DNA of 64,000 nt, taken from positions 63,150,779-63,214,778 of the forward strand of contig NC_090319.1 of NCBI RefSeq assembly GCF_040869045.1, written 5' to 3'. This DNA is from Eurosta solidaginis. Taxonomy: Eukaryota; Arthropoda; Insecta; Diptera; Tephritidae. Below the pieces are notes generated by a model that was not told the origin of the DNA, did no database searches, and saw nothing but the letters and a program-made list of their open reading frames with translations. A program made the translations under genes and the position numbers. Below, piece by piece: positions 46,990-62,400 of the stretch; the stretch's first letter is position 1, and every line of letters begins with the position of its first letter.

Positions 46990-49900
46990 TATTTTGCTCT
47001 ACTTTTGTCAAAGAAATTTCCTAATAATTGTTTGTTTATAAATGAATTCGGAGAGTTTAATTCTGTTGTTAATTTTAAACGTGGAGCTACAACTTTATTT
47101 TTAATGAGTAAATACCAAGAAACAATTGGTACACTTAATTAGTTTTATCTGTTTCCAACCTGGTTAGTATGTTCTATTCTCTACTACCACAAAACCATAG
47201 TTGGAAGCAGTGAACTATTTAGCCACAAAATTCAATATCTTTATGCATATTCCAGAAAAATGAAATGAGCTCAGCATTGAACAAATATTTTGCTCTACTT
47301 TTGTCAAAGAAATTTCCTAATAATTGTTTGTTTATAAATGAATTCGGAGAGTTTAATTCTGTTGTTAATTTTAAACGTGGAGCTACAACTTTATTTTTAA
47401 TGAGTAAATACCAAGAAACAATTGGTACACTTAATTAGTTTTATCTGTTTCCAACCTGGTTAGTATGTTCTATTCTCTACTACCACAAAACCATAGTTGG
47501 AAGCAGTGAACTATTTATCCACAAAATTCAATATCTTTATGCATATTCCAGAAAAATGAAATGAGCTCAGCATTGAACAAATATTTTGCTCTACTTTTGT
47601 CAAAGAAATTTCCTAATAATTGTTTGTTTATAAATGAATTCGGAGAGTTTAATTCTGTTGTTAATTTTAAACGTGGAGCTACAACTTTATTTTTAATAAG
47701 TAAATACCAAGAAACAATTGGTACACTTAATTAGTTTTATCTGTTTCCAACCTGGTTAGTATGTTCTATTCTCTACTACCACAAAACCATAGTTGGAAGC
47801 AGTGAACTATTTAGCCACAAAATTCAATATCTTTATGCATATTCCAGAAAAATGAAATGAGCTCAGCATTGAACAAATATTTTGCTCTACTTTTGTCAAA
47901 GAAATTTCCTAATAATTGTTTGTTTATAAATGAATTCGGAGAGTTTAATTCTGTTGTTAATTTTAAACGTGGAGCTACAACTTTATTTTTAATGAGTAAA
48001 TACCAAGAAACAATTGGTACACTTAATTAGTTTTATCTGTTTCCAACCTGGTTAATATGTTCTATTCTCTACTACCACAAAACCATAGTTGGAAGCAGTG
48101 AACTATTTAGCCACAAAATTCAATATCTTTATGCATATTCCAGAAAAATGAAATGAGCTAAGCATTGAACAAATATTTTGCTCTACTTTTGTCAAAGAAA
48201 TTTCCTAATAATTGTTTGTTTATAAATGAATTCGGAGAGTTTAATTCTGTTGTTAATTTTAAACGTGGAGCTACAACTTTATTTTTAATGAGTAAATACC
48301 AAGAAACAATTGGTACACTTAATTAGTTTTATCTGTTTCCAACCTGGTTAGTATGTTCTATTCTCTACTACCACAAAACCATAGTTGGAAGCAGTGAACT
48401 ATTTAGCCACAAAATTCAATATCTTTATGCATATTCCAGAAAAATGAAATGAGCTCAGCATTGAACAAATATCTTGCTCTACTTTTGTCAAAGAAATTTC
48501 CTAATAATTGTTTGTTTATAAATGAATTCGGAGAGTTTAATTCTGTTGTTAATTTTAAACGTGGAGCTACAACTTTATTTTTAATGAGTAAATACCAAGA
48601 AACAATTGGTACACTTAATTAGTTTTATCTGTTTCCAACCTGGTTAATATGTTCTATTCTCTACTACCACAAAACCATAGTTGGAAGCAGTGAACTATTT
48701 AGCCACAAAATTCAATATCTTTATGCATATTCCAGAAAAATGAAATGAGCTAAGCATTGAACAAATATTTTGCTCTACTTTTGTCAAAAAAATTTCCTAA
48801 TAATTGTTTGTTTATAAATGAATTCGGAGAGTTTAATTCTGTTGTTAATTTTAAACGTGGAGCTACAACTTTATTTTTAATGAGTAAATACCAAGAAACA
48901 ATTGGTACACTTAATTAGTTTTATCTGTTTCCAACCTGGTTAGTATGTTCTATTCTCTACTACCACAAAACCATAGTTGGAAGCAGTGAACTATTTAGCC
49001 ACAAAATTCAATATCTTTATGCATATTCCAGAAAAATGAAATGAGCTCAGCATTGAACAAATATTTTGCTCTACTTTTGTCAAAGAAATTTCCTAATAAT
49101 TGTTTGTTTATAAATGAATTCGGAGAGTTTAATTCTGTTGTTAATTTTAAACGTGGAGCTACAACTTTATTTTTAATGAGTAAATACCAAGAAACAATTG
49201 GTACACTTAATTAGTTTTATCTGTTTCCAACCTGGTTAATATGTTCTATTCTCTACTACCACAAAACCATAGTTGGAAGCAGTGAACTATTTAGCCACAA
49301 AATTCAATATCTTTATGCATATTCCAGAAAAATGAAATGAGCTCAGCATTGAACAAATATTTTGCTCTACTTTTGTCAAAGAAATTTCCTAATAATTGTT
49401 TGTTTATAAATGAATTCGGAGAGTTTAATTCTGTTGTTAATTTTAAACGTGGAGCTACAACTTTATTTTTAATGAGTAAATACCAAGAAACAATTGGTAC
49501 ACTTAATTAGTTTTATCTGTTTCCAACCTGGTTAGTATGTTCTATTCTCTACTACCACAAAACCATAGTTGGAAGCAGTGAACTATTTAGCCACAAAATT
49601 CAATATCTTTATGCATATTCCAGAAAAATGAAATGAGCTCAGCATTGAACAAATATCTTGCTCTACTTTTGTCAAAGAAATTTCCTAATAATTGTTTGTT
49701 TATAAATGAATTCGGAGAGTTTAATTCTGTTGTTAATTTTAAACGTGGAGCTACAACTTTATTTTTAATGAGTAAATACCAAGAAACAATTGGTACACTT
49801 AATTAGTTTTATCTGTTTCCAACCTGGTTAGTATGTTCTATTCTCTACTACCACAAAACCATAGTTGGAAGCAGTGAACTATTTAGCCACAAAATTCAAT

Positions 49901-52900
49901 ATCTTTATGCATATTCCAGAAAAATGAAATGAGCTCAGCATTGAACAAATATTTTGCTCTACTTTTGTCAAAGAAATTTCCTAATAATTGTTTGTTTATA
50001 AATGAATTCGGAGAGTTTAATTCTGTTGTTAATTTTAAACGTGGAGCTACAACTTTATTTTTAATGAGTAAATACCAAGAAACAATTGGTACACTTAATT
50101 AGTTTTATCTGTTTCCAACCTGGTTAGTATATTCTATTCTCTACTACCACAAAACCATAGTTGGAAGCAGTGAACTATTTAGCCACAAAATTCAATATCT
50201 TTATGGATATTCCAGAAAAATGAAATGAGCTCAGCATTGAACAAATATTTTGCTCTACTTTTGTCAAAGAAATTTCCTAATATTTGTTTGTTTATAAATG
50301 AATTCGGAGAGTTTAATTCTGTTGTTAATTTTAAACGTGGAGCTACAACTTTATTTTTAATGAGTAAATACCAAGAAACAATTGGTACACTTAATTAGTT
50401 TTATCTGTTTCCAACCTGGTTAGTATGTTCTATTCTCTACTACCACAAAACCATAGTTGGAAGCAGTGAACTATTTAGCCACAAAATTCAATATCTTTAT
50501 GCATATTCCAGAAAAATGAAATGAGCTCAGCATTGAACAAATATTTTGCTCTACTTTTGTCAAAGAAAGTTCCTAATAATTGTTTGTTTATAAATGAATT
50601 CGGAGAGTTTAATTCTGTTGTTAATTTTAAACGTGGAGCTACAACTTTATTTTTAATGAGTAAATACCAAGAAACAATTGGTACACTTAATTAGTTTTAT
50701 CTGTTTCCAACCTGGTTAGTATGTTCTATTCTCTACTACCACAAAACCATAGTTGGAAGCAGTGAACTATTTAGCCACAAAATTCAATATCTTTATGCAT
50801 ATTCCAGAAAAATGAAATGAGCTCAGCATTGAACAAATATTTTGCTCTACTTTTGTCAAAGAAATTTCCTAATAATTGTTTGTTTATAAATGAATTCGGA
50901 GAGTTTAATTCTGTTGTTAATTTTAAACGTGGAGCTACAAGTTTATTTTTAATGAGTAAATACCAAGAAACAATTGGTACACTTAATTAGTTTTATCTGT
51001 TTCCAACCTGGTTAGTATATTCTATTCTCTACTACCACAAAACCATAGTTGGAAGCAGTGAACTATTTAGCCACAAAATTCAATATCTTTATGCATATTC
51101 CAGAAAAATGAAATGAGCTCAGCATTGAACAAATATTTTGCTCTACTTTTGTCAAAGAAATTTCCTAATAATTGTTTGTTTATAAATGAATTCGGAGAGT
51201 TTAATTCTGTTGTTAATTTTAAACGTGGAGCTACAACTTTATTTTTAATGAGTAAATACCAAGAAACAATTGGTACACTTAATTAGTTTTATCTGTTTCC
51301 AACCTGGTTAGTATATTCTATTCTCTACTACCACAAAACCATAGTTGGAAGCAGTGAACTATTTAGCCACAAAATTCAATATCTTTATGCATATTCCAGA
51401 AAAATGAAATGAGCTCAGCATTGAACAAATATTTTGCTCTACTTTTGTCAAAGAAATTTCCTAATAATTGTTTGTTTATAAATGAATTCGGAGAGTTTAA
51501 TTCTGTTGTTAATTTTAAACGTGGAGCTACAACTTTATTTTTAATGAGTAAATACCAAGAAACAATTGGTACACTTAATTAGTTTTATCTGTTTCCAACC
51601 TGGTTAGTATGTTCTATTCTCTACTACCACAAAACCATAGTTGGAAGCAGTGAACTATTTAGCCACAAAATTCAATATCTTTATGCATATTCCAGAAAAA
51701 TGAAATGAGCTCAGCATTGAACAAATATTTTGCTCTACTTTTGTCAAAGAAATTTCCTAATAATTGTTTGTTTATAAATGAATTCGGAGAGTTTAATTCT
51801 GTTGTTAATTTTAAACGTGGAGCTACAACTTTATTTTTAATGAGTAAATACCAAGAAACAATTGGTACACTTAATTAGTTTTATCTGTTTCCAACCTGGT
51901 TAGTATATTCTATTCTCTACTACCACAAAACCATAGTTGGAAGCAGTGAACTATTTAGCCACAAAATTCAATATCTTTATGCATATTCCAGAAAAATGAA
52001 ATGAGCTCAGCATTGAACAAATATTTTGCTCTACTTTTGTCAAAGAAATTTCCTAATAATTGTTTGTTTATAAATGAATTCGGAGAGTTTAATTCTGTTG
52101 TTAATTTTAAACGTGGAGCTACAACTTTATTTTTAATGAGTAAATACCAAGAAACAATTGGTACACTTAATTAGTTTTATCTGTTTCCAACCTGGTTAGT
52201 ATGTTCTATTCTCTACTACCACAAAACCATAGTTGGAAGCAGTGAACTATTTAGCCACAAAATTCAATATCTTTATGCATATTCCAGAAAAATGAAATGA
52301 GCTCAGCATTGAACAAATATTTTGCTCTACTTTTGTCAAAGAAATTTCCTAATAATTGTTTGTTTATAAATGAATTCGGAGAGTTTAATTCTGTTGTTAA
52401 TTTTAAACGTGGAGCTACAACTTTATTTTTAATGAGTAAATACCAAGAAACAATTGGTACACTTAATTAGTTTTATCTGTTTCCAACCTGGTTAGTATGT
52501 TCTATTCTCTACTACCACAAAACCATAGTTGGAAGCAGTGAACTATTTAGCCACAAAATTCAATATCTTTATGCATATTCCAGAAAAATGAAATGAGCTC
52601 AGCATTGAGCAAATATTTTGCTCTACTTTTGTCAAAGAAATTTCCTAATAATTGTTTGTTTATAAATGAATTCGGAGAGTTTAATTCTGTTGTTAATTTT
52701 AAACGTGGAGCTACAACTTTATTTTCTAATGAGTAAATACCAAGAAACAATTGGTACACTTAATTAGTTTTATCTGTTTCCAACCTGGTTAGTATATTCT
52801 ATTCTCTACTACCACAAAACCATAGTTGGAAGCAGTGAACTATTTAGCCACAAAATTCAATATCTTTATGCATATTCCAGAAAAATAAAATGAGCTCAGC

Positions 52901-53450
52901 ATTGAACAAATATTTTGCTCTACTTTTGTCAAAGAAATTTCCTAATAATTGTTTCTTTATAAATGAATTCGGAGAGTTTAATTCTGTTGTTAATTTTAAA
53001 CGTGGAGCTACAACTTTATTTTTAATGAGTAAATACCAAGAAACAATTGGTACACTTAATTAGTTTTATCTGTTTCCAACCTGGTTAGTATATTCTATTC
53101 TCTACTACCACAAAACCATAGTTGGAAGCAGTGAACTATTTAGCCACAAAATTCAATATCTTTATGCATATTCCAGAAAAATGAAATGAGCTCAGCATTG
53201 AACAAATATTTTGCTCTACTTTTGTCAAAGAAATTTCCTAATAATTGTTTGTTTATAAATGAATTCGGAGAGTTTAATTCTGTTGTTAATTTTAAACGTG
53301 GAGCTACAACTTTATTTTTAATGAGTAAATACCAAGAAACAATTGGTACACTTAATTAGTTTTATCTGTTTCCAACCTGGTTAGTATATTCTATTCTCTA
53401 CTACCACAAAACCATAGTTGGAAGCAGTGAACTATTTAGCCACAAAATTC
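46990..53450 (+). repeat. Homogenised 296-bp subtype B block (GCTCTAC / CCTGGTTAG)
   Basis: About 22 monomers share TTGCTCTACTTTTG (others have GCTTTAC) and CCAACCTGGTTAGTAT (others CCTGCTTAG). Secondary variants form patterns: GTTAATATG and GAGCTAAGC in alternate units at about 48050-49250, then ATATTCTATT against ATGTTCTATT from about 50130 on. The period is 296 bp. Confidence 0.9.
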
Positions 53451-56400
53451 AATATCTTTATGCATATTCCAGAAAAATGAAATAAGTTCAGCATTGAACA
53501 AATATTTTGCTTTACTTTTGTCAAAGAAGTTTCCTAATAATTGTTTGTTTATAAATGAATTCGGAGAGTTTAATTCTGTTGTTAATTTTAAACGTGGAGC
53601 TACAACTTTATTTTTAATGAGTAAATACCAAGAAACAATTGGTACACTTAATTAGTTTTATCTGTTTCCAACCTGCTTAGTATGTTCTATTCTCGACTAC
53701 CACAAAACCATAGTTGGAAGTAGTGAACTATTTATCCACAAAATTCAATATCTTTATGCATATTCCAGAAAAATGAAATAAGTTCAGCATTGAACAAATA
53801 TTTTGCTTTACTTTTGTCAAAGAAGTTTCCTAATAATTGTTTGTTTATAAATGAATTCGGAGAGTTTAATTCTGTTGTTAATTTTAAATGTGGAGCTACA
53901 ACTTTATTTTTAATGAGTAAATACCAAGAAACAATTGGTACACTTAATTAGTTTTATCTGTTTCCAACCTGGTTAGTATATTCTATTCTCTACTACCACA
54001 AAACCATAGTTGGAAGCAGTGAACTATTTAGCCACAAAATTCAATATCTTTATGCATATTCCAGAAAAATGAAATGAGCTCAGCATTGAACAAATATTTT
54101 GCTTTACTTTTGTCAAAGAAATTTCCTAATAATTGTTTGTTTATAAATGAATTCGGAGAGTTTAATTCTGTTGTTAATTTTAAACGTGGAGCTACAACTT
54201 TATTTTTAATGAGTAAATACCAAGAAACAATTGGTACACTTAATTAGTTTTATCTGTTTCCAACCTGCTTAGTATGTTCTATTCTCGACTACCACAAAAC
54301 CATAGTTGGAAGTAGTGAACTATTTATCCACAAAATTCAATATCTTTATGCATATTCCAGAAAAATGAAATGAGCTCAGCATTGAACAAATATTTTGCTT
54401 TACTTTTGTCAAAGAAGTTTCCTAATAATTGTTTGTTTATAAATGAATTCGGAGAGTTTAATTCTGTTGTTAATTTTAAACGTGGAGCTACAACTTTATT
54501 TTTAATGAGTAAATACCAAGAAACAATTGGTACACTTAATTAGTTTTATCTGTTTCCAACCTGCTTAGTATGTTCTATTCTCGACTACCACAAAACCATA
54601 GTTGGAAGTAGTGAACTATTTATCCACAAAATTCAATATCTTTATGCATATTCCAGAAAAATGAAATGAGTTCAGCATTGAACAAATATTTTGCTTTACT
54701 TTTGTCAAAGAAGTTTCCTAATAATTGTTTGTTTATAAATGAATTCGGAGAGTTTAATTCTGTTGTTAATTTTAAACGTGGAGCTACAACTTTATTTTTA
54801 ATGAGTAAATACCAAGAAACAATTGGTACACTTAATTAGTTTTATCTGTTTCCAACCTGCTTTGGATGTTCTATTCTCGACTACCACAAAACCATAGTTG
54901 GAAGTAGTGAACTATTTATCCACAAAATTCAATATCTTTATGCATATTCCAGAAAAATGAAATGAGTTCAGCATTGAACAAATATTTTGCTTTACTTTTG
55001 TCAAAGAAGTTTCCTAATAATTGTTTGCTTATAAATGAATTCGGAGAGTTTAATTCTGTTGTTAATTTTAAACGTGGAGCTACAACTTTATTTTTAATGA
55101 GTAAATACCAAGAAACAATTGGTACACTTAATTAGTTTTATCTGTTTCCAACCTGCTTTGGATGTTCTATTCTCGACTACCACAAAACCATAGTTGGAAG
55201 TAGTGAACTATTTATCCACAAAATTCAATATCTTTATGCATATTCCAGAAAAATGAAATGAGTTCAGCATTGAACAAATATTTTGCTTTACTTTTGTCAA
55301 AGAAGTTTCCTAATAATTGTTTGTTTATAAATGAATTCGGAGAGTTTAATTCTGTTGTTAATTTTAAACGTGGAGCTACAACTTTATTTTTAATGAGTAA
55401 ATACCAAGAAACAATTGGTACACTTAATTAGTTTTATCTGTTTCCAACCTGCTTTGGATGTTCTATTCTCGACTACCACAAAACCATAGTTGGAAGTAGT
55501 GAACTATTTATCCACAAAATTCAATATCTTTATGCATATTCCAGAAAAATGAAATGAGTTCAGCATTGAACAAATATTTTGCTTTACTTTTGTCAAAGAA
55601 GTTTCCTAATAATTGTTTGTTTATAAATGAATTCGGAGAGTTTAATTCTGTTGTTAATTTTAAACGTGGAGCTACAACTTTATTTTTAATGAGTAAATAC
55701 CAAGAAACAATTGGTACACTTAATTAGTTTTATCTGTTTCCAACCTGCTTTGGATGTTCTATTCTCGACTACCACAAAACCATAGTTGGAAGTAGTGAAC
55801 TATTTATCCACAAAATTCAATATCTTTATGCATATTCCAGAAAAATGAAATGAGTTCAGCATTGAACAAATATTTTGCTTTACTTTTGTCAAAGAAGTTT
55901 CCTAATAATTGTTTGTTTATAAATGAATTCGGAGAGTTTAATTCTGTTGTTAATTTTAAACGTGGAGCTACAACTTTATTTTTAATGAGTAAATACCAAG
56001 AAACAATTGGTACACTTAATTAGTTTTATCTGTTTCCAACCTGCTTTGGATGTTCTATTCTCGACTACCACAAAACCATAGTTGGAAGTAGTGAACTATT
56101 TATCCACAAAATTCAATATCTTTATGCATATTCCAGAAAAATGAAATGAGTTCAGCATTGAACAAATATTTTGCTTTACTTTTGTCAAAGAAGTTTCCTA
56201 ATAATTGTTTGTTTATAAATGAATTCGGAGAGTTTAATTCTGTTGTTAATTTTAAACGTGGAGCTACAACTTTATTTTTAATGAGTAAATACCAAGAAAC
56301 AATTGGTACACTTAATTAGTTTTATCTGTTTCCAACCTGCTTTGGATGTTCTATTCTCGACTACCACAAAACCATAGTTGGAAGTAGTGAACTATTTATC

Positions 56401-59400
56401 CACAAAATTCAATATCTTTATGCATATTCCAGAAAAATGAAATGAGTTCAGCATTGAACAAATATTTTGCTTTACTTTTGTCAAAGAAGTTTCCTAATAA
56501 TTGTTTGTTTATAAATGAATTCGGAGAGTTTAATTCTGTTGTTAATTTTAAACGTGGAGCTACAACTTTATTTTTAATGAGTAAATACCAAGAAACAATT
56601 GGTACACTTAATTAGTTTTATCTGTTTCCAACCTGCTTTGGATGTTCTATTCTCGACTACCACAAAACCATAGTTGGAAGTAGTGAACTATTTATCCACA
56701 AAATTCAATATCTTTATGCATATTCCAGAAAAATGAAATGAGTTCAGCATTGAACAAATATTTTGCTTTACTTTTGTCAAAGAAGTTTCCTAATAATTGT
56801 TTGTTTATAAATGAATTCGGAGAGTTTAATTCTGTTGTTAATTTTAAACGTGGAGCTACAACTTTATTTTTAATGAGTAAATACCAAGAAACAATTGGTA
56901 CACTTAATTAGTTTTATCTGTTTCCAACCTGCTTTGGATGTTCTATTCTCGACTACCACAAAACCATAGTTGGAAGTAGTGAACTATTTATCCACAAAAT
57001 TCAATATCTTTATGCATATTCCAGAAAAATGAAATGAGTTCAGCATTGAACAAATATTTTGCTTTACTTTTGTCAAAGAAGTTTCCTAATAATTGTTTGT
57101 TTATAAATGAATTCGGAGAGTTTAATTCTGTTGTTAATTTTAAACGTGGAGCTACAACTTTATTTTTAATGAGTAAATACCAAGAAACAATTGGTACACT
57201 TAATTAGTTTTATCTGTTTCCAACCTGCTTAGTATGTTCTATTCTCGACTACCACAAAACCATAGTTGGAAGTAGTGAACTATTTATCCACAAAATTCAA
57301 TATCTTTATGCATATTCCAGAAAAATGAAATGAGTTCAGCATTGAACAAATATTTTGCTTTACTTTTGTCAAAGAAGTTTCCTAATAATTGTTTGTTTAT
57401 AAATGAATTCGGAGAGTTTAATTCTGTTGTTAATTTTAAACGTGGAGCTACAACTTTATTTTTAATGAGTAAATACCAAGAAACAATTGGTACACTTAAT
57501 TAGTTTTATCTGTTTCCAACCTGCTTAGTATGTTCTATTCTCGACTACCACAAAACCATAGTTGGAAGTAGTGAACTATTTATCCACAAAATTCAATATC
57601 TTTATGCGTATTCCAGAAAAATGAAATGAGTTCAGCATTGAACAAATATTTTGCTTTACTTTTGTCAAAGAAGTTTCCTAATAATTGTTTGTTTATAAAT
57701 GAATTCGGAGAGTTTAATTCTGTTGTTGATTTTAAACGTGGAGCTACAACTTTATTTTTAATGAGTAAATTCCAAGAAACAATTGGTACACTTAATTAGT
57801 TTTATCAGTTTCCAACCTGCTTTGGATGTTCTATTCTCGACTACCACAAAACCATAGTTGGAAGTAGTGAACTATTTATCCACAAAATTCAATATCTTTA
57901 TGCATATTCCAGAAAAATGAAATGAGTTCAGCATTGAACAAATATTTTGCTTTACTTTTGTCAAAGAAGTTTCCTAATAATTGTTTGTTTATAAATGAAT
58001 TCGGAGGGTTTAATTCTGTTGTTAATTTTAAACGTGGAGCTACTACTTTATTTTTAATGAGTAAATTCCAAGAAACAATTGGTACACTTAATTAGTTTTA
58101 TCTGTTTCCAACCTGCTTAGGATGTTCTATTCTCTACTACCACAAAACCATAGTTGGAAGCAGTGAACTATTTATCCACAAAATTCAATATCTTTATGCA
58201 TATTCCAGAAAAATGAAATGAGTTCAGCATTGAACAAATATTTTGCTTTACTTTTGTCAAAGAAGTTTCCTAATAATTGTTTGTTTATAAATGAATTCGG
58301 AGAGTTTAATTCTGTTGTTAATTTTAAACGTGGAGCTACAACTTTATTTTTAATGAGTAATACCAAGAAACAATTGGTACACTTAATTAGTTTTATCTGT
58401 TTCCAACCTGCTTAGTATGTTCTATTCTCGACTACCACAAAACCATAGTTGGAAGCAGTGAACTATTTATCCACAAAATTCAATATCTTTATGCATATTC
58501 CAGAAAAATGAAATGAGTTCAGCATTGAACAAATATTTTGCTTTACTTTTGTCAAAGAAGTTTCCTAATAATTGTTTGTTTATAAATTAATTCGGAGAGT
58601 TTAATTCTGTTGTTAATTTTAAACGTGGAGCTACAACTTTATTTTTAATGAGTAAATACCAAGAAACAATTGGTACACTTAATTAGTTTTATCTGTTTCC
58701 AACCTGCTTAGTATGTTCTATTCTCGACTACCACAAAACCATAGTTGGAAGTAGTGAACTATTTATCCACAAAATTCAATATCTTTATGCATATTCCCGA
58801 AAAATGAAATGAGTTCAGCATTGAACAAATATTTTGCTTTACTTTTGTCAAAGAAGTTTCCTAATAATTGTTTGTTTATAAATGAATTCGGAGAGTTTAA
58901 TTCTGTTGTTAATTTTAAACGTGGAGCTACTACTTTATTTTTAATGAGTAAATTCCAAGAAACAATTGGTACACTTAATTAGTTTTATCTGTTTCCAACC
59001 TGCTTAGGATGTTCTATTCTCTACTACCACAAAACCATAGTTGGAAGCAGTGAACTATTTATCCACAAAATTCAATATCTTTATGCATATTCCAGAAAAA
59101 TGAAATGAGTTCAGCATTGAACAAATATTTTGCTTTACTTTTGTCAAAGAAGTTTCCTAATAATTGTTTGTTTATAAATGAATTCGGAGAGTTTAATTCT
59201 GTTGTTAATTTTAAACGTGGAGCTACAACTTTATTTTTAATGAGTAAATACCAAGAAACAATTGGTACACTTAATTAGTTTTATCTGTTTCCAACCTGCT
59301 TAGTATGTTCTATTCTCGACTACCACAAACCCATAGTTGGAAGTAGTGAACTATTTATCCACAAAATTCAATATCTTTATGCATATTCCAGAAAAATGAA

Positions 59401-62400
59401 ATGAGTTCAGCATTGAACAAATATTTTGCTTTACTTTTGTCAAAGAAGTTTCCTAATAATTGTTTGTTTATAAATGAATTCGGAGAGTTTAATTCTGTTG
59501 TTAATTTTAAACGTGGAGCTACAACTTTATTTTTAATGAGTAAATTCCAAGAAACAATTGGTACACTTAATTAGTTTTATCTGTTTCCAACCTGCTTAGG
59601 ATGTTCTATTCTCTACTACCACAAAACCATAGTTGGAAGCAGTGAACTATTTATCCACAAAATTCAATATCTTTATGCATATTCCAGAAAAATGAAATGA
59701 GTTCAGCATTGAACAAATATTTTGCTTTACTTTTGTCAAAGAAGTTTCCTAATAATTGTTTGTTTATAAATGAATTCGGAGAGTTTAATTCTGTTGTTAA
59801 TTTTAAACGTGGAGCTACAACTTTATTTTTAATGAGTAAATACCAAGAAACAATTGGTACACTTAATTAGTTTTATCTGTTTCCAACCTGCTTAGTATGT
59901 TCTATTCTCGACTACCACAAAACCATAGTTGGAAGTAGTGAACTATTTATCCACAAAATTCAATATCTTTATGCATATTCCAGAAAAATGAAATGAGTTC
60001 AGCATTGAACAAATATTTTGCTTTACTTTTGTCGAAGAAGTTTCCTAATAATTGTTTGTTTATAAATGAATTCGGAGAGTTTAATTCTGTTGTTAATTTT
60101 AAACGTGGAGCTACAACTTTATTTTTAATGAGTAAATACCAAGAAACAATTGGTACACTTAATTAGTTTTATCTGTTTCCAACCTGCTTAGTATGTTCTA
60201 TTCTCGACTACCACAAAACCATAGTTGGAAGTAGTGAACTATTTATCCACAAAATTCAATATCTTTATGCATATTCCAGAAAAATGAAATGAGTTCAGCA
60301 TTGAACAAATATTTTGCTTTACTTTTGTCAAAGAAGTTTCCTAATAATTGTTTGTTTATAAATGAATTCGGAGAGTTTAATTCTGTTGTTAATTTTAAAC
60401 GTGGAGCTACAACTTTATTTTTAATGAGTAAATACCAAGAAACAATTGGTACACTTAATTAGTTTTATCTGTTTCCAACCTGCTTAGTATGTTCTATTCT
60501 CTACTACCACAAAACCATAGTTGGAAGCAGTGAACTATTTATCCACAAAATTCAATATCTTTATGCATATTCCAGAAAAATGAAATGAGTTCAGCATTGA
60601 ACAAATATTTTGCTTTACTTTTGTCAAAGAAGTTTCCTAATAATTGTTTGTTTATAAATGAATTCGGAGAGCTTAATTCTGTTGTTAATTTTAAACGTGG
60701 ATCTACAACTTTATTTTTAATGAGTAAATACCAAGAAACAATTGGTACACTTAATTAGTTTTATCTGTTTCCAACCTGCTTAGTATGTTCTATTCTCGAC
60801 TACCACAAAACCATAGTTGGAAGTAGTGAACTATTTATCCACAAAATTCAATATCTTTATGCATATTCCAGAAAAATGAAATGAGTTCAGCATTGAACAA
60901 ATATTTTGCTTTACTTTTGTCAAAGAAGTTTCCTAATAATTGTTTGTTTATAAATGAATTCGGAGAGTTTAATTCTGTTGTTAATTTTAAACGTGGAGCT
61001 ACAACTTTATTTTTAATGAGTAAATTCCAAGAAACAATTGGTACACTTAATTAGTTTTATCTGTTTCCAACCTGCTTAGTATGTTCTATTCTCGACTACC
61101 ACAAAACCATAGTTGGAAGTAGTGAACTATTTATCCACAAAATTCAATATCTTTATGCATATTCCAGAAAAATGAAATGAGTTCAGCATTGAACAAATAT
61201 TTTGCTTTACTTTTGTCAAAGAAGTTTCCTAATAATTGTTTGTTTATAAATGAATTCGGAGAGTTTAATTCTGTTGTTAATTTTAAACGTGGAGCTACAA
61301 CTTTATTTTTAATGAGTAAATACCAAGAAACAATTGGTACACTTAATTAGTTTTATCTGTTTCCAACCTGCTTAGTATGTTCTATTCTCGACTACCACAA
61401 AACCATAGTTGGAAGTAGTGAACTATTTATCCACAAAATTCAATATCTTTATGCATATTCCAGAAAAATGAAATGAGTTCAGCATTGAACAAATATTTTG
61501 CTTTACTTTTGTCAAAGAAGTTTCCTAATAATTGTTTGTTTATAAATGAATTCGGAGAGTTTAATTCTGTTGTTAATTTTAAACGTGGAGCTACAACTTT
61601 ATTTTTAATGAGTAAATTCCAAGAAACAATTGGTACACTTAATTAGTTTTATCTGTTTCCAACCTGCTTAGTATGTTCTATTCTCGACTACCACAAAACC
61701 ATAGTTGGAAGTAGTGAACTATTTATCCACAAAATTCAATATCTTTATGCATATTCCAGAAAAATGAAATGAGTTCAGCATTGAACAAATATTTTGCTTT
61801 ACTTTTGTCAAAGAAGTTTCCTAATAATTGTTTGTTTATAAATGAATTCGGAGAGTTTAATTCTGTTGTTAATTTTAAACGTGGAGCTACAACTTTATTT
61901 TTAATGAGTAAATACCAAGAAACAATTGGTACACTTAATTAGTTTTATCTGTTTCCAACCTGCTTAGTATGTTCTATTCTCGACTACCACAAAACCATAG
62001 TTGGAAGTAGTGAACTATTTATCCACAAAATTCAATATCTTTATGCATATTCCAGAAAAATGAAATGAGTTCAGCATTGAACAAATATTTTGCTTTACTT
62101 TTGTCAAAGAAGTTTCCTAATAATTGTTTGTTTATAAATGAATTCGGAGAGTTTAATTCTGTTGTTAATTTTAAACGTGGAGCTACAACTTTATTTTTAA
62201 TGAGTAAATACCAAGAAACAATTGGTACACTTAATTAGTTTTATCTGTTTCCAACCTGCTTAGTATGTTCTATTCTCGACTACCACAAAACCATAGTTGG
62301 AAGTAGTGAACTATTTATCCACAAAATTCAATATCTTTATGCATATTCCAGAAAAATGAAATGAGTTCAGCATTGAACAAATATTTTGCTTTACTTTTGT